DNA from: Okeania sp. SIO1I7 | GTDB taxonomy: Bacteria; Cyanobacteriota; Cyanobacteriia; Cyanobacteriales; Microcoleaceae | Assembly: GCA_010672585.1 (NCBI GenBank) | Contig: JAAHGF010000008.1 | Span: forward strand, 630,998-694,997 | DNA length: 64,000 nt | Reading direction: 5' to 3' | In this document: one piece after another, positions 18,722-27,174 of the stretch | Position numbering within the stretch: the first letter of the stretch is position 1 | Layout of the letters: each line of letters starts with the position of its first letter | The notes under the pieces: generated by a model | What the model saw: the letters and a program-made list of their open reading frames with translations, nothing else | Database searches by the model: none | Told to the model about the DNA's origin: nothing | Translations under genes and position numbers: made by a program

Positions 18722-19122
18722 GGGTTTGCGTATGGAAAGTCTGTTGGTAGGGGTAGGAGACAACCCACCCCTAGCCCCTCCCCCTCCCAGGAGGGGAATT
18801 TGGGGAGATGGGGGGATGGGGGGATGGGGAGATGGGGGGATGGGAGATGGAGATATTTGTATATTTGCACAATTAAATGTACTTCATATTAATATTCTTC
18901 CCAGGCAATGAATTAGCCCTGCTCCCAGGAGGGGAAGACAGGAGAAATGGAAATTATAGAGGAGGTAGTCGTAAAAATTGTCAGAGTGATTTTTCTGCCA
19001 TAATCATCCCAAAATACTAGCATGCATGAGCTTTTTAAACCGAAAAGCTTGCACTTTTTAAAGGCAAAAAAAAGCAGCAAACCAATATCAGTCAATGCAT
19101 TTGATATTTAATCAGCAAGCCC
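18722..19122. mobile_element. miniature element, GGGTTTGC family, copy 1
   Basis: About 401 bp with ends GGGTTTGC and GCAAGCCC, flanked on both sides by TAATTA, a 6-bp target duplication. The conserved right half has GAGGAGGTAGTC, TTCTGCCATAATCATCCC, AGCATGCATGAGCTTTTT and AATATCAGTCAATGC. The left half holds the GC-rich CCCCTCCCAGGAGGGG hairpin and GGGGAGATGGGG runs. Short frames within it are not supported as genes. Confidence 0.78.
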
Positions 19123-19486
19123 TAATTAGGCTCATAGTTTGGCTCTACTAGCCCTAATACTAAGTATTGTAAACTACAAACCAAAACAGGGAATAGGGAA
19201 AGCGGAGATGATATTACTATCAGAAATAGACGAAGCTTGATTACGGCAGGTATTGCAAAAACTGCCAATAGATTGTGGTTTATGCAATAGACCAAAAATT
19301 GCTCATTTGAAAAGCGCGTGGTATGTGTTGATGAGTCCGTAGAGGTGGAGTGGCAACATTCGGTATCTTCGATCGTACACCTGTTAATGCAGTTCCTCTA
19401 CAGGAGGCTAACTGTTCACTGATTCAACTCAAGTCTGATTAATATATTTGTTTTATTGCGAAGGAAGCATCAATGTAGTCAATGCT
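19123..19486. other. spacer without recognised gene
   Basis: About 360 bp with no supported ORF or repeat. GTTGATGAGTCCG near 19330 resembles half of a hammerhead core but the GAAA part is missing. Confidence 0.4.
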
Positions 19487-20269
19487 TTATAATTGTTGTA
19501 GAAGTTGCTGCAGTTGCTGATTTTTCTGTTCTAGCTGTTGTTGCAGAAATTTAACTTGTAGTTGCAAATGTCTAACTTTTAATTGGTTTTCTACTCTAGC
19601 TAATACCTCAACGGTTTTAAAAGGCTTGGTAATGTAGTCACTGCCACCTACAGAAAAAGCTTTAACTTTATCCCAGGCTTCATCAAGAGCGCTCACAAAA
19701 ATCACTGGAATATCTTGGGTTTGAGGATTTGCTTTAAGTTTTTGACAGACAGTATAGCCATCTAACTCTGGCATATGAATATCTAATAATATCACATCAG
19801 GAGAACTTACTGCTATCGCTTTTAGTGCAATTAAACCATTAATTGCTTGTTGGACTTCATATCCTTGTTCCTCAAGCAAATCAGACAACAATTTCAGATT
19901 TTCTGGTTGATCGTCCACTAATAGAATATTACCCTTCTCAGAAGTAGGGGAGCTGACGGCAAAGCTCACAGGCAGCATTTCAACTACAGGCTCTTGATGA
20001 CGCATTTGCTCTTCTAGTATAGTTTTAATATTAAATTTAGTGATTTTTTTGTCTAAAACTTCAGACAGAAGTTGCCAGAGTTTAGGAGCAACATCTTGCT
20101 TTAAATATTTAGGAGAGTAACCACATTCATCTGCAATTTGATCGTAAGTCTTCTTGTTTTCTTGTAGAGTAGTGAGTAATACAGTACGTTGTAAATCACT
20201 CAAATAATTGTCCATCTTTTCTCGTATCAATTCTTCAGCAAATGTTAACAGCTCTTCAGAGTTACTCAT
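19487..20269 (-). CDS. response regulator with N-terminal vMAP-type HTH
   Basis: This 260-aa protein has an N-terminal helix-turn-helix (about 22-72) seen as QRTVLLTTLQENKKTYDQIA then YSPKYLKQDVAPKLWQLLSE, the pattern found at the start of many cyanobacterial STAND and two-component proteins. A receiver domain (about 114-230) has LLVDDQPEN, phospho-acceptor Asp163 in LLDIHMPELDGY, a conserved Ser in VSA and Lys in TKPF. The C-terminal 30 residues form a Gln-rich coiled coil. There is no DNA-binding output at the C-terminus, so it probably works through protein contacts. A hybrid kinase on the opposite strand 1.1 kb away is a possible partner. Confidence 0.9.
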   Translation of the reverse strand: MSNSEELLTFAEELIREKMDNYLSDLQRTVLLTTLQENKKTYDQIADECGYSPKYLKQDVAPKLWQLLSEVLDKKITKFNIKTILEEQMRHQEPVVEMLPVSFAVSSPTSEKGNILLVDDQPENLKLLSDLLEEQGYEVQQAINGLIALKAIAVSSPDVILLDIHMPELDGYTVCQKLKANPQTQDIPVIFVSALDEAWDKVKAFSVGGSDYITKPFKTVEVLARVENQLKVRHLQLQVKFLQQQLEQKNQQLQQLLQQL

Positions 20270-20445
20270 ATTACTAATACCTTTTTAAAATCAATAAAAT
20301 TTAAAATACTACAATTCAGTATTTTCATATCCCTGAATTTTTTGTTTAATTATGAAATCTTGTATACAGCAGATTAAGAGTTAATATGGTATGTCTTAAA
20401 TCTCAGTTGTCTATACTTATTCTCTGTTACCGAATAATGTAAGCA

Positions 20446-20469
20446 TTTCCTGCGGAATGCTGCGCAAAC
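20446..20469. repeat. short interspersed repeat (TGCGGAATGCTGCGCA core)
   Basis: A 24-bp copy flanked by AGCA and AGCT. Other clean copies are at 3227-3250, 12253-12276, 15172-15195 and, inverted, at 37110-37133 and 10061-10083. See the tnpB entry for copies within a gene. Confidence 0.8.
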
Positions 20470-20507
20470 AGCTATTAGCGGTCAGCTGTCAGCTTTTTAT
20501 TTTTGCT

Positions 20508-21245
20508 TAAAAAGTTTATTAACTTGATGGAAGGGAATATTACCACAAAAAGCACCCTGGGTGTAGGTACTTGTTTTCAATTATCGATTCCCATTGGTCT
20601 GAGTTCTCTTCAGACTTTTCCTAGGAGAAGAGGGAATCGGTTTAGCAGCACAACAACCAGAATATCGTATCTTAGTAGTGGATACAGTCTGTGGAGACCA
20701 ATGGTCAGGGAATGCAGAAAACAATTTGTTGTCAAGAGCAAGTTACTTCAGAAGATTTATCTATCATCTTAAAGGATATGCCTTCTGAGTGGTTATCTCA
20801 ACTTAATAAAGCCTCCAGTGAACTCCGGGGTAAAAAAGTGATGCAGTTAATTAGGGCTTGCTGATTAATAACAAAAGTATTGATATATAAAGGTTTGAGC
20901 ATTTTTAGGGTCGAATTGCAGTACGCCTGTTTCAGTTGATTTTGCTCAAAAAGCTAGTATTTTGGGCTGATTATGGCAGAACAATCTTGGGACAAAACGC
21001 CCGCTCCTACCTCCTCGCTCCCGACCCTTTTCTCCCCTCCAGGGAGGGGGAGGGGCGAGGGGTGGGTTGTCTTCCCCTCCAGGGAGGGGGAGGGGCGAGG
21101 GGTGGGTTGTCTCCTGTCTCCTACAAAGAGCAAAAAGACTTTCCATACGCAAACCCTAATTAAAGATATTCCTCCAGAAAAGGCTGTATTGGCTACCCAA
21201 TTGCCAAATTTCGCAGAAAACTATCAATTCGATCAGATTGTTAAA
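20508..21245 (+). pseudogene. partial, decayed copy of the hybrid histidine kinase
   Basis: The start (AAGTTTATTAACTTGATGGA, then AAAAGCACCCTGGGTGTAGG) copies 22530-22620 of the kinase gene. Most of the receiver is deleted, the reading resumes with AGAGCAAGTTACTTCAGAAG and CTCCGGGGTAAAAAAGTGAT, and the last part (AACTATCAATTCGATCAGAT) equals the kinase 3' end. A GGGTTTGC-family element (20854-21156) splits it in the codons for QLINDIPPEK. It is a remnant of a tandem duplication. Confidence 0.88.
20854..21156. mobile_element. miniature element, GGGTTTGC family, copy 2
   Basis: 303 bp with ends GGGCTTGC and GCAAACCC in the opposite orientation to copy 1, flanked by TAATTA on both sides. It is inserted in the kinase pseudogene; the intact gene at 23240-23260 reads straight through (CAGTTAATTAATGATATTCC), so insertion boundaries are proven within the window. 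Confidence 0.88.
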
Positions 21246-21425
21246 TTATATCAAATCCGTTTTATTGGACATAAAAAAATTCTCCAATCGTCATAACTAC
21301 ACTCATCTTTGTAATTCTCTCTCCTCCTGACTCCTGGCTTCTCCTAACTTAACCATTCTATGGCTGTTTAACCGGATTTGATATTACTGAAATTTTCCTA
21401 GTTAATTCTCAATTTTAAGTGAATC

Positions 21426-23351
21426 ATGTTTGTTCAACAATTAGATAGACTTACTCTTGATTCATGTTTAGCAGATCTTCCTAGCTATGACTTTGAAGTT
21501 CAAATAACGACCTTGGGAAAAGTTGTAGCAGAAACATTTCATGAGTATCCAGAACTACCAGGGGTTATGATTATTTCTGATAATAAAATTATCGGCATGA
21601 TTTCTAGAATACAATTTTTTGAGCGGCTAAGTCGTCCTTACGGATTAGAAGTTTTCCTCAACCGACCAATTCAAGTATTGTGGGACATTATAGCCAAGTC
21701 TGAAAAACTTTTAGATGCAGAGACATTAGTAAAAAGATATCTACTACTGAGTGCAGATTGTAGTATTAATCAAGCAGCAGAACTCGCACTCAAGCGCCCA
21801 GGCACTTTTATTTATGAACCCATTGTCATCGAACTACCAGACAAATGTTGGCGGTTAGTGGATATACAGGTTTTACTCTTAGCTCAATCCAGGCTCTTTT
21901 CTCTAGCTCAACAAGCTGCTGAAGCTGCAAATAAGGCTAAATCAGAATTTTTGGCGAACATGAGCCATGAGCTGCGAACTCCCCTAAATAGCGTCATTGG
22001 GTTTGCCCAAATTCTCTCTCAAGATACCTCCTTTAAACCAGAACAGCAAGAACGCTTGAGGATCATTAATCGCAGCGGGGAACATTTATTATCCTTAATT
22101 AACAATATTTTGGAAATGTCCAAAATTGAAGTAGGTCAAATCACTGTCAATGAAACAAATTTCGACCTCCACATTGTTCTTCAAGATATGCAAGATATGT
22201 TTTGTCTCAAAGTCCAAAAAAAAGGACTTCAATTTGTATTAGAAGCAGATTCTGATTTACCTCAATATATCTCTGCGGATGAGGGAAAACTACGGCAAGT
22301 CTTAATTAATTTAATTGGCAATGGGGTGAAATTTACAAAAATAGGCAAAGTAATTTTAAGGGCTAAAGTAGCGGAAATTGAGAGTAATCATCAACTGCAA
22401 TTAGAAGTGGAAGATACAGGTCCTGGTATTGCTCAAGAAGAACTCAATAAGTTATTTGTACCTTTTGAACAAACCACCGCTGGGCATCAAATTAGACAGG
22501 GAACAGGATTGGGATTGGCTATTACTGAAAAGTTTATTAAGTTGATGGGAGGGGATATTACTACAAAAAGCACCCTGGGTGTAGGTACTTGTTTTCAATT
22601 ATCGATTCCCATTCGTCTGAGTTCTCCTCAAACTTTTCCTAGCAAAAGAGGGAAAGGCAAGGTAATCGGTTTAGCAGCAAAACAACCAGACTATCGTATC
22701 TTAGTGGTGGATGATCGGGCTGACAATGGTCTATTACTTTTAGACTTACTGGTTTCAGTGGGATTTTCTGTACAACAAGCCATCAATGGACGAGAAGCTA
22801 CAGAAATTTGGAAAGTATGGCATCCTCATCTGATTTGGATGGATTTGCATATGCCGGAAATGGATGGATATGAAGCTACTAAACAAATTAGACAGTGGGA
22901 ATCACAGTCAGACCAACTAAGTTTCTCTACAAAGATTATTGCTTTAACTGCTAGTGTATTTCAAGAAAAGCGAGAGGAAGTTCTCTCATCGGGTTTTGAT
23001 GACTATATGGTTAAACCTTTTCAGGAGGAACTGCTCTGGGAGAAAATGAGCCAATGTTTGGGGGTTGAGTTGATTTATCAACAGTCTGGTGAAGCTGATG
23101 GTCAGAAACGGCAAAAGACAATTGGCGATCGCGAGCAAGTTACTTCAGAAGATTTATCTGTAATTTTAAAGGATATGTCTTCTGAGTGGTTATCTGAACT
23201 TCACAAAGCTGCTAGTGAACTCCGGGGTAAAAAAGTGATGCAGTTAATTAATGATATTCCTCCAGAAAAAGAAGCGATCGCTGCTCAACTGAAAAACTTC
23301 GCAGAAAACTATCAATTCGATCAAATTGTTAAGTTACTGAATTTTTCCTAA
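21426..23351 (+). CDS. hybrid sensor histidine kinase with CBS-like input
   Basis: This 641-aa protein begins with a CBS-pair-like region (about 1-155, with PGVMIISDNKIIGMISR). A coiled coil leads to HisKA with His181 in MSHELRTPLN, HATPase with DTGPGI (330-334) and GTGLGLAI, and a receiver with LVVDDRADN and Asp473 in WMDLHMPEMDGY. The 80-residue tail with LKDMSSEWLSELHKAASELR looks like an extra helical domain, perhaps an Hpt-like module without a clear HENL motif. No transmembrane helix, so it is cytosolic. The N-terminus ATG follows GTGAATC without a clear ribosome-binding site. A decayed copy of its 3' half lies just upstream. Confidence 0.93.
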   Translation: MFVQQLDRLTLDSCLADLPSYDFEVQITTLGKVVAETFHEYPELPGVMIISDNKIIGMISRIQFFERLSRPYGLEVFLNRPIQVLWDIIAKSEKLLDAETLVKRYLLLSADCSINQAAELALKRPGTFIYEPIVIELPDKCWRLVDIQVLLLAQSRLFSLAQQAAEAANKAKSEFLANMSHELRTPLNSVIGFAQILSQDTSFKPEQQERLRIINRSGEHLLSLINNILEMSKIEVGQITVNETNFDLHIVLQDMQDMFCLKVQKKGLQFVLEADSDLPQYISADEGKLRQVLINLIGNGVKFTKIGKVILRAKVAEIESNHQLQLEVEDTGPGIAQEELNKLFVPFEQTTAGHQIRQGTGLGLAITEKFIKLMGGDITTKSTLGVGTCFQLSIPIRLSSPQTFPSKRGKGKVIGLAAKQPDYRILVVDDRADNGLLLLDLLVSVGFSVQQAINGREATEIWKVWHPHLIWMDLHMPEMDGYEATKQIRQWESQSDQLSFSTKIIALTASVFQEKREEVLSSGFDDYMVKPFQEELLWEKMSQCLGVELIYQQSGEADGQKRQKTIGDREQVTSEDLSVILKDMSSEWLSELHKAASELRGKKVMQLINDIPPEKEAIAAQLKNFAENYQFDQIVKLLNFS

Positions 23352-23743
23352 TTCTTGATCGAATAATTAAGGTATAAAGCCTCTCACTCGCTGTGGAGAA
23401 ACAAGAAAAATTTTTCCTTTGAATCAATCCTCTTATTTTCAAGGAGAGGTAATTATTAATTATTATATTAAATCCGGTTAATTGCACATAAAATCTGGTT
23501 ATATAATATCTGTTTATACTTCTATAATTACTTTAATATTTAATATCAAATCCGGTTATATGAGACCAAGAGAAGAAATAATATTTCCTTACATTCAATT
23601 CCGTAACGGTTTTAACCAGAGGTAATTATCAATTATCAATTATCCATTAATGAACTCCTGACTCCTGAGTCCTGACTCTTTGGTCATTTATTTATAACTG
23701 TTCAAAATGACTTGATTGTAGCGTTGCTAGCCTCTTGAAAACG
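23352..23743. other. repeat-filled spacer
   Basis: Holds an inverted copy of the ACCTCTCC...TTTAAACC repeat (about 23380-23460) and several half ends of the TATCAAATCCGG type. CTCCTGACTCCTGAGTCCTG repeats are at about 23655. No gene is seen. Confidence 0.6.
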
Positions 23744-24349
23744 TTATATTTCGCAGCTCAAAAGTCTTTGAGCAAAGTAAGAGATTAGGCTGGCGCCCCC
23801 AAACCCCACTCCATAATCTCTATCTCCCCATCGTGGAAAAATTCCTTTCCGTCTAGGCGACATACCAGCGAACAAATCCTGATAATCAACCCATCCTATA
23901 TTTTCCCGCCACCAACCTACTTCCTTGCTGAAAGTTTTCCAAACTTCAGGGAGAGCATCATTATCAATCATATTCTGATAGATTTCTTTCTGAACAGAAA
24001 AACCATACTTGCCATCACTGTATTTTACCCAAAGTTTGTCGATACTACGCAATTCACTACAAGGAAAGTTTTCTATTGAATCAATATCAAGTGATTTATC
24101 TTCTCGTTTAGCTAGCTTTAACATAATTTCATACGTTTTTCGATCGGCTTTCTTCAATTTTTGCTGTGACAAAAATTTTTCTAGCTGTTGGTAAAGTTCA
24201 GCAGTTGAGTGTGCTAATAATGAAGTCTTAGTAGAGTTGATAATTATCTCAGGGAAATTATGATGGAAACTAGCTTGACTATCATTGATAACTGTCGTTA
24301 CCAGAAAAACGCTAATCAAACTAATTAGTGCTCTATTGAATTTCTGCAT
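23744..24349 (-). CDS. secreted or membrane-anchored GUN4-domain protein
   Basis: Read from the second ATG (24349), which starts a basic and hydrophobic leader (MQKFNRALISLISVFLVTTV), this 201-aa protein has a GUN4 domain: YQQLEKFLSQQKLKKADRKT, PCSELRSIDKLWVKYSDGK, FGFSV-like YGFSVQ, VGWW and the final LISYFAQRL. GUN4 domains bind Mg-porphyrins and stimulate Mg-chelatase. The leader and lack of an N-terminal helical bundle make this different from cytosolic GUN4. It may be a lipid-side or periplasmic tetrapyrrole-binding relative, or GUN4 reused as a signalling module. The longer start (24376) would hide the signal sequence. A miniature element sits 63 bp upstream. Confidence 0.85.
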   Translation of the reverse strand: MQKFNRALISLISVFLVTTVINDSQASFHHNFPEIIINSTKTSLLAHSTAELYQQLEKFLSQQKLKKADRKTYEIMLKLAKREDKSLDIDSIENFPCSELRSIDKLWVKYSDGKYGFSVQKEIYQNMIDNDALPEVWKTFSKEVGWWRENIGWVDYQDLFAGMSPRRKGIFPRWGDRDYGVGFGGASLISYFAQRLLSCEI

Positions 24350-24411
24350 ATTTTCAAATCCCCAAAAAATTGTCAATACATAGACTCATTTAACATACCT
24401 ATACAAAATAT

Positions 24412-24624
24412 GGCGTTGGTAAAGCGCGTGTATGATATTAATCCTGACTCCTAACTCTTTAGGAGTCAGGAGTCAACCCACCCCTCGCCCCTCCCCCTCC
24501 CAGGAGGGGAAGAAAGAAGAAGAAACCCCGAGTAGAAGGAGAAAGTTTTTTGGTCGCGTAAAGGTCACGGAGTTCTATCGCACTCTTATCTGGACATGGT
24601 ATCATACCCCAAATTACCAACGCC
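24412..24624. mobile_element. miniature element, GGCGTTGGT family, copy 1
   Basis: 213 bp with ends GGCGTTGGTAAA and AATTACCAACGCC, flanked by a perfect 8-bp duplication CAAAATAT. The inner ends TGTATGATATTAATC and GGTATCATACC are also inverted. It carries the CCCCTCCCAGGAGGGG hairpin. Located upstream of the GUN4-domain gene. Confidence 0.92.
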
Positions 24625-24659
24625 CAAAATATCACTATTGATTATACTCTGGCATTTTT

Positions 24660-24686
24660 GGTGCGTTACATTTTGATTAACGCACC
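24660..24686. repeat. inverted repeat GGTGCGTTA/TAACGCACC
   Basis: A perfect 9-bp stem with a 9-nt loop, 20 bp past the stop of the CIA30 gene. It has no T-tract on either strand, so I do not call it a terminator. Confidence 0.7.
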
Positions 24687-24706
24687 GCACCCTATTCAAC
24701 TATTTT

Positions 24707-26203
24707 TTAAACTGTCACAGTTAATTTGTTTTTATCGGTTTCTAAACTGTTAAATAACTTCTTCCAAATTTCAGCACTAGCTTGATTTTCTTTATCTCCT
24801 TTTGCCTCAAAAGTTGTATTGCAAGCCTGAGATTCTTCCAAAACTTTAATACAAAGTTCGGCAATATCATCCCTACTGACAAGACCTTTAATATTATCAC
24901 CTTGGTCAAATATTAATGCCTGACCACCTGGTTGTTCAGTCATTCCACAAGGACGAATAACAGTGTAATTAATCCCACTAGAACGAATAACTTCTTCCCC
25001 TTTTAATTTCCAGTTTAATAAACCTTTCAATTGGTCATTAAATTTCACAGCAGGAGGTTGTTCATCTAAGTTTAAACCTGGTCGCCCCGGACGAGTTACA
25101 CCTGCCGAACTAACCAATACAAATTTAGGTAATTGGTCGCTACCATAAGTTTTAATTGACTCAATTTCTAACTGAAAAAATCCTGGTGTAAATTTAGGAT
25201 TAAGTTCTCGGTTATATTCAAATTTACTCAACATTAATTGGTAAGAATAAATTTGACTGGGATTAAAAGGTTGAGCATTTTCTACAACTTTGGCACGAAA
25301 TACTGGTGTTAAATCTTTAAATGGAATGCGAATAGTCGTCCAGATATTATAAACGGTGTCAAAAGAATAGCTGTAACCAACTCCATCCCATTTGTCTTCA
25401 CAACGAAGGAAAAATTTATAACGTTTGCCGTCTCCTTTGACTCGGAGTTCGATACCAGCAGCTCCCAACAAATTCATTGGGGGGTCGAAGTTGCGGGTAC
25501 GAACGGATACGAAACCCCCTGAATTAGCAGTGGAGACGTTACCGGAGAACAAGGCACCATTATCTGTCAGACGGATGGAACTTTCGCTGACTCCCCCCAT
25601 AACGATATCGTCTAATGCTCCCCAAATTTCTTTGAGGTCTTGGGTGGGGTTGGTGAAGTCAAAGATAGTTTGGTTGTTGCTTGGTTGTAATTGTGGTTTT
25701 GCGGCTGCCACGAGATTTTTCATGCCTTCATATTCGACAAGTTGGGGGTCTTCAACAACTTCTGGCATGAAGAATTTGATGCCTTGGTTATATTTATCTC
25801 GGTTTGGGTTGTCTCCTTCGACTGGTTGTACTCGTGTTCCTGTACAACAAATAATTTTACTCACGTCTTTGAATATTTCAGGGGTGAGAGTTTCTGGTTT
25901 GGTAATGTCGGCAATTACTATTTCAACATTTTTACCGAGAACTTTCTGAGCTTTTTTGGCATCTCGAACAAGCGATCGAACTTGATAACCCCGCTTCAGC
26001 AGTCTAGGTACAACTCGTTTACCAACTCCCCCATTAGCACCTACTACTAATACGAATTGCGATGTTTGTGCTGTTTTGGGTGTCTTTTCACCAAATAATT
26101 TTTGTAGCCATTTAAAACTCCCAACAAAGGGAACAACCCCAAAATAGGCTAGGGTCTGAAATAGTCTATTCACTTTAGATGTTTGGTTATCAGTCACGGC
26201 CAT
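24707..26203 (-). CDS. NAD(P)-binding / CIA30-domain fusion protein
   Basis: This 498-aa protein has an SDR/NmrA-like Rossmann fold split around an inserted CIA30 domain. The first half has VLVVGANGGVGKRVVPRLLK (about 52-71) and VEIVIADITKPETL. The middle (about 180-350) has FDFTNPTQDLKEIWGALDD, GGVSESSIRLTDNGALFSG and FFLRCEDKWDGVGYSYSFDT, the CIA30 pattern. The last part resumes with FVLVSSAGVTRPGRPG and INYTVIRPCGMTEQPGG, as in Ycf39-like NAD(P)-binding proteins. CIA30 is named for a complex I assembly factor, so a role in assembling a photosynthetic or NDH complex is reasonable but unproven. ATG, with AAGGATATG just before it. Confidence 0.9.
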   Translation of the reverse strand: MAVTDNQTSKVNRLFQTLAYFGVVPFVGSFKWLQKLFGEKTPKTAQTSQFVLVVGANGGVGKRVVPRLLKRGYQVRSLVRDAKKAQKVLGKNVEIVIADITKPETLTPEIFKDVSKIICCTGTRVQPVEGDNPNRDKYNQGIKFFMPEVVEDPQLVEYEGMKNLVAAAKPQLQPSNNQTIFDFTNPTQDLKEIWGALDDIVMGGVSESSIRLTDNGALFSGNVSTANSGGFVSVRTRNFDPPMNLLGAAGIELRVKGDGKRYKFFLRCEDKWDGVGYSYSFDTVYNIWTTIRIPFKDLTPVFRAKVVENAQPFNPSQIYSYQLMLSKFEYNRELNPKFTPGFFQLEIESIKTYGSDQLPKFVLVSSAGVTRPGRPGLNLDEQPPAVKFNDQLKGLLNWKLKGEEVIRSSGINYTVIRPCGMTEQPGGQALIFDQGDNIKGLVSRDDIAELCIKVLEESQACNTTFEAKGDKENQASAEIWKKLFNSLETDKNKLTVTV

Positions 26204-26279
26204 ATCCTTAAACTTTTCTTTTATATATATTAAGATATATTAAGAAACTTTGCCGAATGGCCTTATGGGGAATTACAGC

Positions 26280-26350
26280 GCTTTTCAAATTGATGAACCA
26301 CATCTTCACAAATCACACCTTGTAGGGACGTTCCATGGAACGTCCCTACA
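26280..26350. repeat. CGCTTTTCAAATTG repeat and 30-bp perfect palindrome
   Basis: TACAGCGCTTTTCAAATTGA followed by TGAACCACATCTTCAC is an interspersed repeat also seen inverted at about 58220-58265. It adjoins a perfect 30-bp palindrome at 26321-26350 made of TGTAGGGACGTTCCA and its complement. A related hairpin (TAGGGACGCCC...CGTCCCTA) is at 47818-47845. Confidence 0.75.
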
Positions 26351-26391
26351 TCCGAACATGATATAATCTTTTGATTTTAAGAGGATAAACT

Positions 26392-27036
26392 ATGACTAAC
26401 TGGGGTAATACATTTAAAAATAAAACTATAGATGCGAAAAATCTGCTATATCACTATAATCAATATGCTCAAGAGTTTGATGAACACGTCAAAAATGAAT
26501 TGTGCGGCACTGGAGAAAACACTCCTGTTGTAGTGACAGCAAAACTCTTTGCAGAAACCGTCCCTGATCAAGAGTCTATGAAAATATTAGACGTAGGAGC
26601 AGGAACAGGAGAACAGGGAGAGCAACTAGCTAAACATGGCTACAAAAATGTAGAACTTACTGCATTTGATCCATCTGAAGGGATGTTAAATGTAGCCAAA
26701 AAACGCAATATTTATTCAGATTTTATTCAAGGTTCTTTACCAGATTCTGGGATTGTTTCTGATTTTTTTGATGCTATTATTTGTGTCGGGACTTTTATCC
26801 CTGGACACGCTCCTGCTGAGTCTCTCCGTGAGCTTGTCAGGATTACGAAAAAGGGAGGCTATATTGTTTATAGTATTCGCAAACACTTTTATGAAGATCG
26901 AGAGAGTCACTTTCAAATAGTAGAAGAAGAACTGACAAAAGCTAAACATTGGAAAATGATAGCTAAAATAGAGGATGAATATCTACCTGCTCAAAATATC
27001 AAAGGTTATTATTTTAGTTTTCAAGTGTTAAACTAA
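26392..27036 (+). CDS. class I SAM-dependent methyltransferase
   Basis: This 214-aa protein shows motif I ILDVGAGTGEQGEQLAK (about 65-81), strand 2 LTAFDPSEGML and the motif IV region FFDAIICVGTFIPGHAP followed by RITKKGGYIVYSIR. It is the compact Williams-Beuren-syndrome/Methyltransf_11 type, probably acting on a small molecule. TTTTAAGAGGATAAAC provides a GAGG site 7 bp before the ATG. It is flanked by genes on the opposite strand and appears monocistronic. The substrate cannot be told. Confidence 0.9.
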   Translation: MTNWGNTFKNKTIDAKNLLYHYNQYAQEFDEHVKNELCGTGENTPVVVTAKLFAETVPDQESMKILDVGAGTGEQGEQLAKHGYKNVELTAFDPSEGMLNVAKKRNIYSDFIQGSLPDSGIVSDFFDAIICVGTFIPGHAPAESLRELVRITKKGGYIVYSIRKHFYEDRESHFQIVEEELTKAKHWKMIAKIEDEYLPAQNIKGYYFSFQVLN

Positions 27037-27174
27037 ATCGAATCAGGGGTTTTTAACTGTTGTCTATAATCTGGTATTATCTATAATAATCTCCAAACCG
27101 AATTTCTTCAGCTAAGATTATTAATAAAAATTGCTAGATTGCTTTATAGGAAATCTCCAATAAATTTTTTCTGG

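Noticed and set aside
19325-19365. Hammerhead-ribozyme-like GTTGATGAGTCCG
   Set aside because: The second core half (GAAA with closing stem) is missing, so the match is probably chance.
24660-24686. Terminator after the CIA30 gene
   Set aside because: The stem is perfect but lacks a T-tract on either strand.
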